64,000 nucleotides of DNA from Bradyrhizobium algeriense (GCF_036924595.1 NZ_JAZHRV010000001.1:7467501-7531500), one strand, 5' to 3'. Counted from the stretch's first letter, positions 40,768 to 49,440 are shown. Numbers and translations: made by a program. The notes: generated by a model not told the origin, from the letters alone.

Positions 40768-42501
40768 TCACGCATTGCCCCTCATCATCACGCCTCGCGC
40801 CAGCGTCAGCCCCATCAACACAAACGCCGACGTCACCTCGGGTCCGCCGACCAGAATCCGCGTCGGCGTCTTCATCTTGTTCCATTCATAGGCCTTGTAC
40901 GGCCCATGCCTGCCGCCTTCGCCGAGATGGGCCGTGATGCAGTTGAGCGCCGCCGCGAAGCTCGAAACATCGGCGCCGAGATGCGCCAGCGCCATCAGCG
41001 CCAGCGCGGCGTCGAACGGGTTCATCTCGCGCGCGGTCAATTCACCCTCGACATAGGCCAGCACCTTGCCGCGGATGAACGCGAACGTGCCGTCGGGATC
41101 GATCGCCTTCCGCGCCGCATCAGGCAACGCCATGAACGCGGCATGGCAGCGGCCGAAATAGGCGGAGTAGAGTTCCGGCAAATAATAGATGTGCGAACGC
41201 GGATTTCTAAAGGCGCCGCTTTCGACCAGCCGCCGCTGGAAGCCGATGATGCGATGCACCGTCTCCAGCCGCGAAGGCGTCTCCAAAATTTTCCAGCGCG
41301 TAAGGTTGCGGAAAGAGACTTCGAGAATGTCGAGATTGAGGGTAGGATCGAGGTCGTTGCCGTAGGGCCGGTCGCCGGCGAGATTGTCGATCCAGGTGAC
41401 GACGCCACCCTCGTAATCGATGTTGTCGTTCAACGGCACGGTGACGCGCGGCTCGTTGGCGCCCTCGCGCACCTGATAGCCGCGGTAGAAGTCCAGCAGC
41501 GGCTGGTCGAGGATCGGATCGGTCGAGCCGGCCTGCGTCGCCGCCGAGAACGAGCACGCGGTGGTGTCGCAATCCGGCACGTAGATGCCGAAGCCTAAGT
41601 CCTGCTTGATCTGGGCGAAGAAGCGCGAGAAACGCGGATGCGGCAGCGGCGCGAGCGCCGTGATCACGCGCACCGTCGAGCCGTCATGCGAGGACACTTC
41701 CTCGGCTGAGGTCTTCAGGCAGAAATCCACCATTTCCGAAATCGCGCGCCGCGACGCAGCGGCCTCATCGGCGGATGCCAGCCCGCTCTCGACATAGCTC
41801 AGCAGCGCCTCGGTGAAGAAGGCGTCGTAATAGGCCGAGCGGTGGCGGATCTGCATCGGCTGCCACATCGGCTCGGCGATGCCCGTCCAGGGCGGGTTGA
41901 TCAGGGCGCGGGCCGGCGAATGCGCGATGAAGATCCGCGCCAGGCTGAACAAGAGCGTCGAGTTCTTGTAGCCGCGCGAGTTCAGCCCGGTCAGCGCCGT
42001 CAGCATTTCGCGCCCGCCCATGTCGGGGTCGCCGATCAGGTTGAAGGCCGCATAGGTCGGGATGAAGCCGTTCTTGGCGAACGAGCCCAGCAGATGGGCG
42101 CCGCAGCGGCGGATCACCCGGTCGATCTCGCTTCCATCAGCCGCCCGGCCGGCGGCCGCCCGCTTCTGCGGGGCCGGGTGATGCACGCCGATATCGGCCA
42201 TCAGCTCGGCGATCGGGGCGCCGACCGCGGCCCAGTCCGGCTCGTCATCGTCGCGCGCCCTTATCAGGGCCTCCTGCAAGGTGCCCAGTCGTTTTTCGTC
42301 CCGCAGCTCGGGCAGCCCGGTCCGCCGCAGCAGCGGCCGCAGCGCCGGATTGCCCAGCGCCGTCCGATAGAACTTGCCGAGATGGGGGTCGCCGCCGCGG
42401 TATTTCAGCAGCACGGGATCGCAGACGTCGTACAGCGAGGGGCCATCTTTCCGGGCGGTCAGCGCCCGGAATGCGGCGCCGGCGATGGTGTGGAAGCCCA
42501 T
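40768..42501 (-). CDS. Large hypothetical protein with a DxDTT-like motif
   Basis: A 577-residue soluble, largely helical protein without a signal peptide. I do not recognise a named family. Regular helical blocks are seen (ALTGLNSRGYKNSTLLFSLA, YDAFFTEALLSYVESGL, ETVHRIIGFQRRLVESG, FDAALALMALAHLGADV). Near residue 309 it has YVPDCDTTACSFSAA, which resembles the DxDTT/DxDDTA acid motif of class II terpene cyclases and the DxDTxA of related alpha/alpha-barrel proteins. The surrounding alternation of helices would fit an alpha/alpha barrel. This is a hint only; QW repeats are not evident. It is transcribed alone, and a Crp-type palindrome lies 130 bp upstream. Confidence 0.7.
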   Translation of the reverse strand: MGFHTIAGAAFRALTARKDGPSLYDVCDPVLLKYRGGDPHLGKFYRTALGNPALRPLLRRTGLPELRDEKRLGTLQEALIRARDDDEPDWAAVGAPIAELMADIGVHHPAPQKRAAAGRAADGSEIDRVIRRCGAHLLGSFAKNGFIPTYAAFNLIGDPDMGGREMLTALTGLNSRGYKNSTLLFSLARIFIAHSPARALINPPWTGIAEPMWQPMQIRHRSAYYDAFFTEALLSYVESGLASADEAAASRRAISEMVDFCLKTSAEEVSSHDGSTVRVITALAPLPHPRFSRFFAQIKQDLGFGIYVPDCDTTACSFSAATQAGSTDPILDQPLLDFYRGYQVREGANEPRVTVPLNDNIDYEGGVVTWIDNLAGDRPYGNDLDPTLNLDILEVSFRNLTRWKILETPSRLETVHRIIGFQRRLVESGAFRNPRSHIYYLPELYSAYFGRCHAAFMALPDAARKAIDPDGTFAFIRGKVLAYVEGELTAREMNPFDAALALMALAHLGADVSSFAAALNCITAHLGEGGRHGPYKAYEWNKMKTPTRILVGGPEVTSAFVLMGLTLARGVMMRGNA

Positions 42502-42875
42502 GCAGTTTCTTTCCGCCGGAACGGTGAAGGGAGGGTCACGTTAAGCATGGCATACAGCTTAACGCGGCCACCGCCGGCCGGATCGGGCCCGCAAGCCCTT
42601 GAAAACTAGACAAATCCACGAAAAATACAAATGTGATCCGGGTCACTTAACTGGAATTAACCTTCCGCCAGTATTGGGCGGCTATTGGTTCCATGCACCA
42701 AATGAGGTTGTTCGGGAAGGCCCGACAGGCTAAAAGCCCGGTTGTTGCGGTGCCGCAAATTGATCGCAATTCGACGGCACACACCTTGCAACCCCTTCAA
42801 ACCTGAACGGTCCTGACGCGACTAACTGGCGCGGTCTTGTTTGGTGCCTTTGAATAAACTTGGGATGGTAATGTG
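42502..42875. other. Divergent promoter region
   Basis: 374 bp between the 577-residue gene and the caspase-fold gene. It contains the Crp-type palindrome at 42632 and AT-richer stretches (about 42605-42670) that suit promoters. No open frame is supported. Confidence 0.45.
42632..42647. promoter_or_regulatory. Crp-type palindrome TGTGA-N6-TCACT
   Basis: TGTGATCCGGGTCACT has the same core as the site at 3502, and the similarity extends downstream (ATGTGATCCGGGTCAC, then TAA, then TGG). It lies in the divergent region between the 577-residue gene and the caspase-fold gene. Confidence 0.45.
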
Positions 42876-43715
42876 ATGAACCTCGGTCAGCTCCGCATCT
42901 CCCGCCGCACCGTCACCATTGCCGTTGCCTTCGTAGGCCTGGTGTCGCTGGCGATCGGCGCCCATGCAGCGTTGAACAAGCGCTCGCTCGACGCCGCCAA
43001 GGCGATCGGGAGCGAACAAACCGGCTCGATCGGCACATCGGCCAGCCGCGTGGCGCTGGTGATCGGCAACGGCCACTATCCGGATGCGTCAGCGCCGCTG
43101 TCCCAGCCCATCAACGATGCCCGCGGCCTCACCGCAGCTTTGCGGGCCAAGGGTTTTGACGTCGACGTGGTCGAGGACGCCACCAAGGACGACATGGCCC
43201 GCGCCATTGTCCGCCTGAAGGCCAAGATCCAGCCGGACACCGTGGCAATGCTGTTCTTCGGCGGCTACGGTGTCCAGGTCGGCCGCGAGAGTTTCATGAT
43301 CCCGGTCGATGCCGCAATCTGGAAGGAAGCCGACGTCCGCCGCGACGGCGTCTCCATCGAACAGGTGCTGGACGCGATGACCGAGAAGGGCGCCAAGGCC
43401 AAGCTCGTCGTCGTCGACGCCTCCCGCCGCAACCCCTATGAGCGCCGCTTCCGCTCCTACTCGCATGGGCTCGCCCCGATCTCCACGCCGGAAAACGCGC
43501 TGATCCTGACCTCGGCGACGCCGGGCAAGGTGGCCGATGACGGCAAGGGCCAGTACAGCGTGCTGGTGACCGAGCTGCTCAACAATTTGAGTTCGCAGTC
43601 CGGCGCGGCAAGTGCTTTCAACAAGACCCGCATCTCCGTCTCCCGCGCCTCCGACGGCGAGCAGGTGCCGCAGGTGTCGTCGTCGCTGCTGGAAGACGTC
43701 CGCATCGGCGGGTAG
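42876..43715 (+). CDS. Caspase-fold (C14) pseudoprotease, membrane-anchored
   Basis: A 279-residue protein; ATG 42876 follows GGGATGG, with a GTG one codon earlier as alternative. An N-terminal hydrophobic segment (VTIAVAFVGLVSLAIGAHA) could be an anchor or signal. The caspase-like p20 fold begins at RVALVIGNGHYPDASAPLSQ (about residue 58). The catalytic residues are replaced: FFGGYGVQ has Tyr131 where active members have His (SGHG), and VVDASRRNPYER has Ser183 where they have Cys (DACR). The surrounding motifs are intact, so the fold is kept and proteolysis presumably lost. The protein at 61282 carries parallel replacements. It converges on an orphan efflux adaptor gene. Confidence 0.85.
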   Translation: MNLGQLRISRRTVTIAVAFVGLVSLAIGAHAALNKRSLDAAKAIGSEQTGSIGTSASRVALVIGNGHYPDASAPLSQPINDARGLTAALRAKGFDVDVVEDATKDDMARAIVRLKAKIQPDTVAMLFFGGYGVQVGRESFMIPVDAAIWKEADVRRDGVSIEQVLDAMTEKGAKAKLVVVDASRRNPYERRFRSYSHGLAPISTPENALILTSATPGKVADDGKGQYSVLVTELLNNLSSQSGAASAFNKTRISVSRASDGEQVPQVSSSLLEDVRIGG

Positions 43716-43741
43716 GGGCCAGGCCAGCTCCCTCCACCCGA

Positions 43742-43874
43742 TCGTCCCTGCTTTCGCATGCGAACGCAGGGACCCATACGGCGTGATCTATCAAGTGAAA
43801 CGCGGTCGCTGATATCTTACCATACAACGAACGCCGGTGGTTATGGGCCCCTGCGTTCGTTCGCAGGGGCGACG
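43742..43874. repeat. Intergenic repeat with CCCTGC...GCAGGG hairpins
   Basis: Two imperfect copies of a hairpin motif (TTTCGCATGCGAACGCAGGG, and CCCCTGCGTTCGTTCGCAGG) in inverted arrangement, between the convergent caspase-fold and adaptor genes. It probably serves as terminator for both; a dispersed element type. Confidence 0.55.
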
Positions 43875-43879
43875 GATAC

Positions 43880-44773
43880 CTACTTCGTATCCGCGCTCGC
43901 CGTCACCGCCCGCACAGGGTCGCCTTCGCGGAGCAGCGCGCCGGCGCGCGCCACCACGATGTCGCCTTCCTGCAGCCCGGAGGTGATCTCGACCTGCCCG
44001 GCCGACATCAGCCCGGTCTCCACCCGCCGCGTTTCGACGCGTGCGCGCCGCACCACCTGCACGACGGTGCCGGCGGAGCCATAGAGGATGGCGGTGAGCG
44101 GCACCGAGACGCCGCAGCTCTGCCCGGTCTTGATCTGCGCGCGGCCTGACGAATTCACCAATAGCCGCCGGTTGGTGGTGACGCCGAGGAACACCTGCGC
44201 GAGCTGGCTGTTCGGCTCGACCGTGGTCGACAGCCGCCGCACCCGCCCGTCGACCTCGCCGGCGCCGATCACCTTGATCCGCGCGGTCTGGTTGACCTGA
44301 AGTTTGGCGATGTCGCGCGTCGGCACCATGCCGACCAGATCGAACTCGCTGCGCGCGATGATCGAGAACAGCGCTTCGCCCTTGGCCGAAGCCATCGCAC
44401 CGACCGAAGCCGTCGAGGCGGAGATCACGCCCGCCACCGGCGCCTGCACCGTGATCTGCCCGCCCTCGGGGAGGGTCAGCCGCGCCAGCACCTGACCTGC
44501 GGTAACGCTGTCGCCCGCATCCACCATCACCTCGGCGACCTTCAGCCCCATCCGCTCGGGCCGCACCTGCGTCTCCTCCCGCGCAATGATGGTGCCGGAG
44601 ACCTCGACGATATTGGCGAAACAGGATTTCGCGGCCTTGAGCACGGTGACGGCGGCGCCCTTTGGGGGGGCTTCGTCGTCGGCGGCGAGGGGGGAGGTAG
44701 AAAGGCAGAGCAGGCCAGCCACCGCCGCAGCGAACAGCCTTCGCGACGGGGCGGACGCAGTGAAATAGGTCAT
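43880..44773 (-). CDS. Orphan RND-type membrane fusion protein
   Basis: A 297-residue protein from ATG 44773, with a signal peptide (RRLFAAAVAGLLCLSTSPLAA). It has lipoyl halves (VEVSGTIIAREETQVRPERMGLKVAEVMVDAGDSV; ITVQAPVAGVIS) and barrel and membrane-proximal domains, but almost no coiled-coil hairpin between them. Two cysteines (SCFANIV near residue 50, SCGVSVPLTAIL near 215) are in the same places as in the adaptor at 59359, its paralogue. No RND or ABC pump gene is adjacent. It may serve the RND pump at 56210 as an alternative adaptor or have a separate role with the neighbouring caspase-fold protein. Confidence 0.82.
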   Translation of the reverse strand: MTYFTASAPSRRLFAAAVAGLLCLSTSPLAADDEAPPKGAAVTVLKAAKSCFANIVEVSGTIIAREETQVRPERMGLKVAEVMVDAGDSVTAGQVLARLTLPEGGQITVQAPVAGVISASTASVGAMASAKGEALFSIIARSEFDLVGMVPTRDIAKLQVNQTARIKVIGAGEVDGRVRRLSTTVEPNSQLAQVFLGVTTNRRLLVNSSGRAQIKTGQSCGVSVPLTAILYGSAGTVVQVVRRARVETRRVETGLMSAGQVEITSGLQEGDIVVARAGALLREGDPVRAVTASADTK

Positions 44774-44918
44774 CGGCAATCCAGTCCAATAATTCACATC
44801 ATGAATATCAGAAGGCCGGCCGCGGAGCCAAGGCCAACGCCGGCCGCACCGGATCCGCGCGCCTCGTTCGACCGATGCGGGCGGTGATGGACGAAAACGT
44901 CCCGGCTGCGTCCCCTTG

Positions 44919-44946
44919 AAATGATATCATAAAGATGATATCATTT
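44919..44946. promoter_or_regulatory. Operator of the vapBC-like operon
   Basis: AAATGATATCAT-AAAG-ATGATATCATTT is a perfect 12-bp inverted repeat. Each arm is itself the palindrome ATGATATCAT. It is strongly AT-rich in GC-rich surroundings and lies 20 bp upstream of the antitoxin start. This is the expected autoregulatory site of an AbrB-type antitoxin. Confidence 0.75.
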
Positions 44947-44966
44947 ATGGGTTATTGGAGGATGCT

Positions 44967-45197
44967 ATGCAGGTTTCGAAATGGGGTGACAGCCTGGCCG
45001 TGCGGCTGCCCAAAGCCCTGGTCGAAAAGATGGGTCTGCGTGCCGGCGACGAACTCGACATCGTCGACGTCGCCGAGCGAACGCTGATCGTCCAGAAGGA
45101 AGACCGCCGCAAGGCTGCGCTCGAGCGTCTGGCTTCGCTCAACTGGACGCTTCCTTCCGATTACAAGTTCGATCGGGACGAGGCGAACGAGCGGTGA
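44967..45197 (+). CDS. vapB: AbrB/MazE-type antitoxin
   Basis: A 76-residue protein from the ATG at 44967 with TTGGAGG upstream. The N-terminal SpoVT/AbrB swapped-hairpin DNA-binding domain reads MQVSKWGDSLAVRLPKALVEKMGLRAGDELDIVDV. The C-terminal part (about 55-76, LNWTLPSDYKFDRDEANER) is the toxin-neutralising arm. It overlaps the toxin gene by 4 bp (GTGA). It binds and inhibits the PIN toxin and represses the operon at the palindrome just upstream. Confidence 0.88.
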   Translation: MQVSKWGDSLAVRLPKALVEKMGLRAGDELDIVDVAERTLIVQKEDRRKAALERLASLNWTLPSDYKFDRDEANER

Positions 45198-45598
45198 AGG
45201 CGTTCTTCGATACCAACATTCTCGTATACACCGCGACTTCGGACGCCAGAAAACAACGGGCGGTGGATTGCCTGAGCCGCGGCGGTGTCGTCAGCGTTCA
45301 GGTGCTGAACGAGTTCGTTCACGTCGCCCGCCGCAAGCTTCGTCATGACTGGCCGCAGATCGAATTGGCGCTCGGGCTGTTCCGCGCGTCGCTCGATGAC
45401 GTCTTGCCCGTCACGCTGAACACGCACACGGGCGCCGTGTCCCTCGCCCGCGAGCACGGCCTGCCGTTCTACGACGCCCTGATCGTCGCCGCCGCCATCG
45501 AGGCCGGTTGCGACACGCTGTTCAGCGAAGACATGCAGCATGGCCGCAGCATCGGCGGCCTCGCCATCGTCAATCCGTTTCTCGATAGTGCACCGTAG
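45194..45598 (+). CDS. vapC: PIN-domain ribonuclease toxin, VapC type
   Basis: A 134-residue protein starting at GTG 45194, overlapping the antitoxin stop. The PIN acidic residues are visible: Asp6 (FFDTNILVY), Glu in VQVLNEFVHVARRKL, Asp in LPFYDALIVAAAIEAGC and Asp in LFSEDMQHG. All four are in place, so the toxin looks active. VapC toxins cleave tRNA or rRNA when the antitoxin is lost. Its codon use is like that of the chromosome, so it is a resident module. Confidence 0.9.
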   Translation: MKAFFDTNILVYTATSDARKQRAVDCLSRGGVVSVQVLNEFVHVARRKLRHDWPQIELALGLFRASLDDVLPVTLNTHTGAVSLAREHGLPFYDALIVAAAIEAGCDTLFSEDMQHGRSIGGLAIVNPFLDSAP

Positions 45599-45650
45599 TC
45601 TGCCGCCCTCGGGCAGGTTCGGCCGTGCCGGCAAGGGTCATCTTGAAATG

Positions 45651-46523
45651 TCACCCCTCCGCCAAGCTGACGGCCTCCGCCGGCGCCGCCTCTCCGGCCA
45701 GCGGAACGCCGGCCAGGTCGTCCGCGCGGGCGATATGCTGCGCGATCGCGGAATTGACTGACAAGGCATGGGTGAGCGGGAGCATATGGCCGGCAGCCGG
45801 CAAATGCCGGATTTCCGCGCCGTCCATGATCGCGCCGAGCCGCTGCACGATGCGTTGGGTGACGAAGGGCGATAGCCCGCCCGAAAACAGCAGCGTCGGA
45901 ACGCGAAGCGAGGCCGCCGCGGTGGCTACATTCTCTTCGGCGAACGCCGCGGTGAAATCGAATGCAAGCTTGTCGGCGCGCTCAACCATGCGCTGGCGGA
46001 CGCTTGCCGGCAGTGGATCCTGCGGACCGGACCCATTCCAGAACTCGATGAACATGTCGATCGCCTCCAGCGCCGATCCATTCCAGATGTCCTCGGAAAC
46101 GTCACGCGCGACCTGGGCGAAACGCGCGTGAAGCCGCCGGTCCGCGTCGCTCTCGCACAAAAGCGTCGGCAGCACCGGCTCGATCAGCGTCAGGCTGCGC
46201 AGGCGATGCGCGAACGCCGAGCAGGTCGCGATCTTGAACGCAATCGCGCCGCCGTAGGAATGGCCGACGAGATGGATGGGGCCCTCCGCGTCGTTGAGCT
46301 GGCCGTTCAGGCATCGAACTTCCTCCGCGAGCGTCAGCGGCAGGTCCACCGCGCAGTAGCTATTGGTGCCATAGCCCGAGATGTCAGGGGCGAAGAACGG
46401 ATGCTCGCGCCCGAGTTCATCGGCGAGCGTCTTCCATTGGCGCCCCGAGCCGAGCGAGCAATGCAGCGCCACGACGCAAGCCTTTTCGCGCTCTCGGCGC
46501 GAGATGTGAATCACATTGGTCAT
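45651..46523 (-). CDS. Alpha/beta hydrolase
   Basis: A 290-residue protein from ATG 46523 with AAGGAG upstream. It has the alpha/beta hydrolase pattern: an oxyanion segment ALHCSLGSGRQWKTLADELG, FFAPDISGYG, the nucleophile elbow HLVGHSYGGAIA, an acid in LLFSGGLSPF (Asp replaced or displaced) and the His in LPAAGHMLPLTHA. The substrate is unknown. It lies 80 bp downstream of the methyltransferase gene on the same strand, so the two probably form an operon opposite the wHTH-TPR regulator. Confidence 0.82.
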   Translation of the reverse strand: MTNVIHISRREREKACVVALHCSLGSGRQWKTLADELGREHPFFAPDISGYGTNSYCAVDLPLTLAEEVRCLNGQLNDAEGPIHLVGHSYGGAIAFKIATCSAFAHRLRSLTLIEPVLPTLLCESDADRRLHARFAQVARDVSEDIWNGSALEAIDMFIEFWNGSGPQDPLPASVRQRMVERADKLAFDFTAAFAEENVATAAASLRVPTLLFSGGLSPFVTQRIVQRLGAIMDGAEIRHLPAAGHMLPLTHALSVNSAIAQHIARADDLAGVPLAGEAAPAEAVSLAEG

Positions 46524-46603
46524 CGAAATGCTCCTTATTTTTATGTGGGACGCCACCAGCGGGCCATGCGAATGGCCCGCCGAAGCCTTGCTGGCGCGCC
46601 GTT

Positions 46604-47449
46604 TCACCGCTTGGTGATGACGACCTCGAGATATTCGCTGGGCACGACCATGGTGCCGTCGCCGGACCTGTTCATGCGAACAATCAGCGCATTCAGATCG
46701 TTATGCAGCTCTTCCTGTTTCGCCGGGTCGAGGGCGGCGAAGGCTTTCAGCACCGGGCCGTAATACGTCTTGAACACGTCGAGGAAGTGCGCCGGCGAGC
46801 GATAGCGGAACTTGAACAGGCGCGATTCCGCTCGGATCGCGCGCGCATCAGCGTCGAACATTTCGGTGAGCCGCGCGCGCGTTCCCCACAGCGCCGGCGA
46901 TTTGGCCCCGGCGGGAGGCGGCAGATATTTGCCGAGCGTCTTGAAGATCTGTCCGATGAAACCTTCCGGCGTCCAGTTCGCGAGGCCGATCTGGCCCTTG
47001 GGCTTGCAGACCCGCATCAGCTCGGCGGCCGCGCTGTCCTGGTTCGGCGTGAACATGACGCCGAAGGTGGAGAGCACCGTGTCAAAGCTGTTATCGTCGA
47101 ACGGCAGGTTTTCCGCGTCGGCTTCCCTGAATTCGATTTGCATGCCTTCGGCTACTGCGCGCGCCTGGCCGCGCTCCAGCAACGCCGGCACGTAGTCGGT
47201 CGAGGTGACGTCGCACCACCGCCGCGCCGCGGCAAGGCTCGCCATGCCGTTGCCGGCGGCGACATCGAGCACCTTTGAGCCGGCCTTGAGATCGAGCGCC
47301 TCGCACAGCTCCTCGCCGACGATCTGCAGCGTCGCGCCGACAATAGCGTAGTTGCCCGAGGACCATGCGGCCTGCTGACGCGTCTTCAGGGCTGCGAGGT
47401 CGGGGGCGGGCGGGATCGGGGTCGCTGCGGTCGCAGTCTGGCCGGCCAT
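46604..47449 (-). CDS. SAM-dependent methyltransferase (class I)
   Basis: A 281-residue protein from ATG 47449 with CAAGGAGA upstream. The Rossmann SAM site is clear: SKVLDVAAGNGMASLAAARR (motif I), TSTDYVPALLERGQ (motif II), ADAENLPFDDNSFDTVLSTFGVMF and LMRVCKPKGQIGLANW. It is of the UbiE/phospholipid N-methyltransferase-like type. The substrate cannot be read from the sequence. It is the first gene of a two-gene operon with the hydrolase and is divergent from the regulator at 47719. Confidence 0.85.
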   Translation of the reverse strand: MAGQTATAATPIPPAPDLAALKTRQQAAWSSGNYAIVGATLQIVGEELCEALDLKAGSKVLDVAAGNGMASLAAARRWCDVTSTDYVPALLERGQARAVAEGMQIEFREADAENLPFDDNSFDTVLSTFGVMFTPNQDSAAAELMRVCKPKGQIGLANWTPEGFIGQIFKTLGKYLPPPAGAKSPALWGTRARLTEMFDADARAIRAESRLFKFRYRSPAHFLDVFKTYYGPVLKAFAALDPAKQEELHNDLNALIVRMNRSGDGTMVVPSEYLEVVITKR

Positions 47450-47590
47450 GGGTGTCTCCTTGATCTGGATCATGCGGCCACGGGAGGGGCCACGATGAAC
47501 CGAACATCGCCCTGTCAGGACCTAAAGACTGTGATGCCGGGCTGATTTTGCCTTGAGACCACCCTGATTTTTCAGTGAGATTTCTCTTTC

Positions 47591-47604
47591 TGTGAGATTT
47601 CACA
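47591..47604. promoter_or_regulatory. Palindrome TGTGA-GATT-TCACA
   Basis: A perfect inverted repeat TGTGAGATTTCACA in the 269-bp divergent region between the methyltransferase and the wHTH-TPR regulator. The half-sites are those of Crp but the spacer is 4 bp rather than 6, the Fnr-like geometry. A regulator-binding role is possible; the adjacent regulator is a candidate. Confidence 0.35.
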
Positions 47605-47718
47605 CACTTTCCCGCCGGGAAATTCGGTCTACCTCGCACCGGGAGCGGGACAAACAAAATGACCGGAAATCGCGTGCCGGGACAAAGTGATCTAGGATGA
47701 TTTAACCGGGATGAAGCC

Positions 47719-49299
47719 GTGCGATTTCACTTTTCCAACCATGTACTTGATGTCGACCTGCGTGAGCTGACCCGCGGCGGCGAGAGCATCGCGGTCGAGC
47801 CGCAGGTGTTCGATCTCCTGGTTCACCTGATCGAAAACCGCGACCGCGTCGTCACCAAGGACGATCTGATCGAGACGATATGGGACGGCCGCATCGTCTC
47901 CGAATCCACGTTGACGAGCCGGATCAACGCCGCGCGCAGGGCGGTCGGCGACAGCGGCAAGGATCAAGCCGTGATCCGCACCATTGCGCGAAAGGGTTTT
48001 CGTTTCGTCGGCGACGTGCAGCCGAAAGCCGCGAACGGCAGGTTGGCGCGCGCCGATGCGCCTTCCTCGCCCGGTTTCGCCGGCGAGCTGCAGCATCGAC
48101 AACTCCCGGCGCTCGATCGCACCGCGATCGCCGTGCTGCCGTTTGCCAATCTTAGCGGCGAGCCGGAGCAGGAGTATTTTTCCGAAGGCATCAGCGAGGA
48201 CATCATCACCGCACTGTCGAAGCTGCGCTGGTTCTACGTGATCGCGCGGAATTCCTCGTTCAGCTACCGGGGCAAATCCGTCCACCACAAAGAGATCGGC
48301 GCGGAGCTCGGCGTCGGCTATGTCGTCGAAGGCAGCGTGCGCAAGGACGGCGACCATGTGCGCATCAACGCTCAGCTCGTCGATGTGGCGAGCGGCAGTC
48401 AGCTCTGGGCCGAGCGCTACGACCGCAATCTCGCCGATGTGTTCGCCGTGCAGGACGAAATCACCCAGGCCGTGGTCGCGGCGATCGAGCCGCAGCTCTA
48501 TGCGGCTGAGGATTTCCGGGCCCGGCGCAAGACGCCTGATAATATGGACGCGTGGGATCTGGTGATGCGCGCGCTGTCGCATTACTGGCGCGTGACGCGG
48601 CAGGACAATCTGGTGGCGCTGGCGCTTCTGGAAAAGGCGATCAGCGTCGATCCTTCTTACGGCCAGGCGCTCAGCCTGCTGGCGGCCTGCCATACGTTCA
48701 GCGCCCATATGGGCTGGCAGGAAATCACCAAAGTGGTTCCGGTGGCGGAGCGGGCGGCGCTGGCGGCGATCCGGGCCGACAGCGAGGACGCGTGGGCGCA
48801 TTATGCGCTCGCCAGCGTCTATCTGTTCAACCGGCGCTTCGATGATTGCATCGCCGAGTTCGAGCTTGCGCTTCGGCTCAATCCCAATTTCTCGCCCGCG
48901 CGCGGCCTCTATGGCGTTGCGCTGTCCTATCGCGGGCGCTGGGAGGAAGGCGATCGCGCCGCGCGCGAGGCGCTGAAATTCTCACCGCGCGATCCCTTTG
49001 CCGCGATCTATTGCGGCGTCGCGGCCTATTGCCAGTATGTCGGCAAAAATTACGCGGAGGCGATCCGCCTGTCGCGCGAAGCGTTGCGCCAGCGCACCGA
49101 TTTTGTCGGCGCCCACCGCGTGCTGACCGCCTCCCTCGGCATGGCCGGCGACACTGACGCCGCCAAATCGGCCCTCGAAGGCCTCCGCCGCGCCCAGCCC
49201 AACATCTCGCTCGCCTGGCTCGCCAGCGGACTGCCGTTCGAACACGAGGCGGACAAGGCGCATTACCTGGAAGGGTTTGGGAGGGCGGGCCTGCGATAA
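47719..49299 (+). CDS. Winged-helix (OmpR-type) transcription regulator with TolB-like and TPR domains
   Basis: A 526-residue cytosolic protein starting at GTG 47719. Residues 1-98 are a CadC/OmpR-type winged helix (LTRGGESIAVEPQVFDLLVHLIENRDRVVTKDDLIETIWDG, then TLTSRINAARRAVGD). Residues about 135-240 match the TolB-N-like segment found in many wHTH-TPR proteins (IAVLPFANLSGEPEQEYFSEGISEDIITALSKL). Residues about 280-520 are TPR-like helices (AWAHYALASVYLFNRRFDDCIAEFELALRLNPNF). No membrane segment is seen. It probably senses through protein contact and may control the divergent methyltransferase and hydrolase operon. Confidence 0.84.
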   Translation: MRFHFSNHVLDVDLRELTRGGESIAVEPQVFDLLVHLIENRDRVVTKDDLIETIWDGRIVSESTLTSRINAARRAVGDSGKDQAVIRTIARKGFRFVGDVQPKAANGRLARADAPSSPGFAGELQHRQLPALDRTAIAVLPFANLSGEPEQEYFSEGISEDIITALSKLRWFYVIARNSSFSYRGKSVHHKEIGAELGVGYVVEGSVRKDGDHVRINAQLVDVASGSQLWAERYDRNLADVFAVQDEITQAVVAAIEPQLYAAEDFRARRKTPDNMDAWDLVMRALSHYWRVTRQDNLVALALLEKAISVDPSYGQALSLLAACHTFSAHMGWQEITKVVPVAERAALAAIRADSEDAWAHYALASVYLFNRRFDDCIAEFELALRLNPNFSPARGLYGVALSYRGRWEEGDRAAREALKFSPRDPFAAIYCGVAAYCQYVGKNYAEAIRLSREALRQRTDFVGAHRVLTASLGMAGDTDAAKSALEGLRRAQPNISLAWLASGLPFEHEADKAHYLEGFGRAGLR

Positions 49300-49440
49300 C
49301 TGAGATCTGCATAGCTCCGCGGTGATATCTCAAGCTGAACTGGACGACAAATCATAGCTGTCTGAAAGTCTTGGCCGACTGTCACGGGCATGTTGATGCT
49401 GCCCTCGCTCTCGCGAGGCAAGCATCAAGAAGAGAACTAC

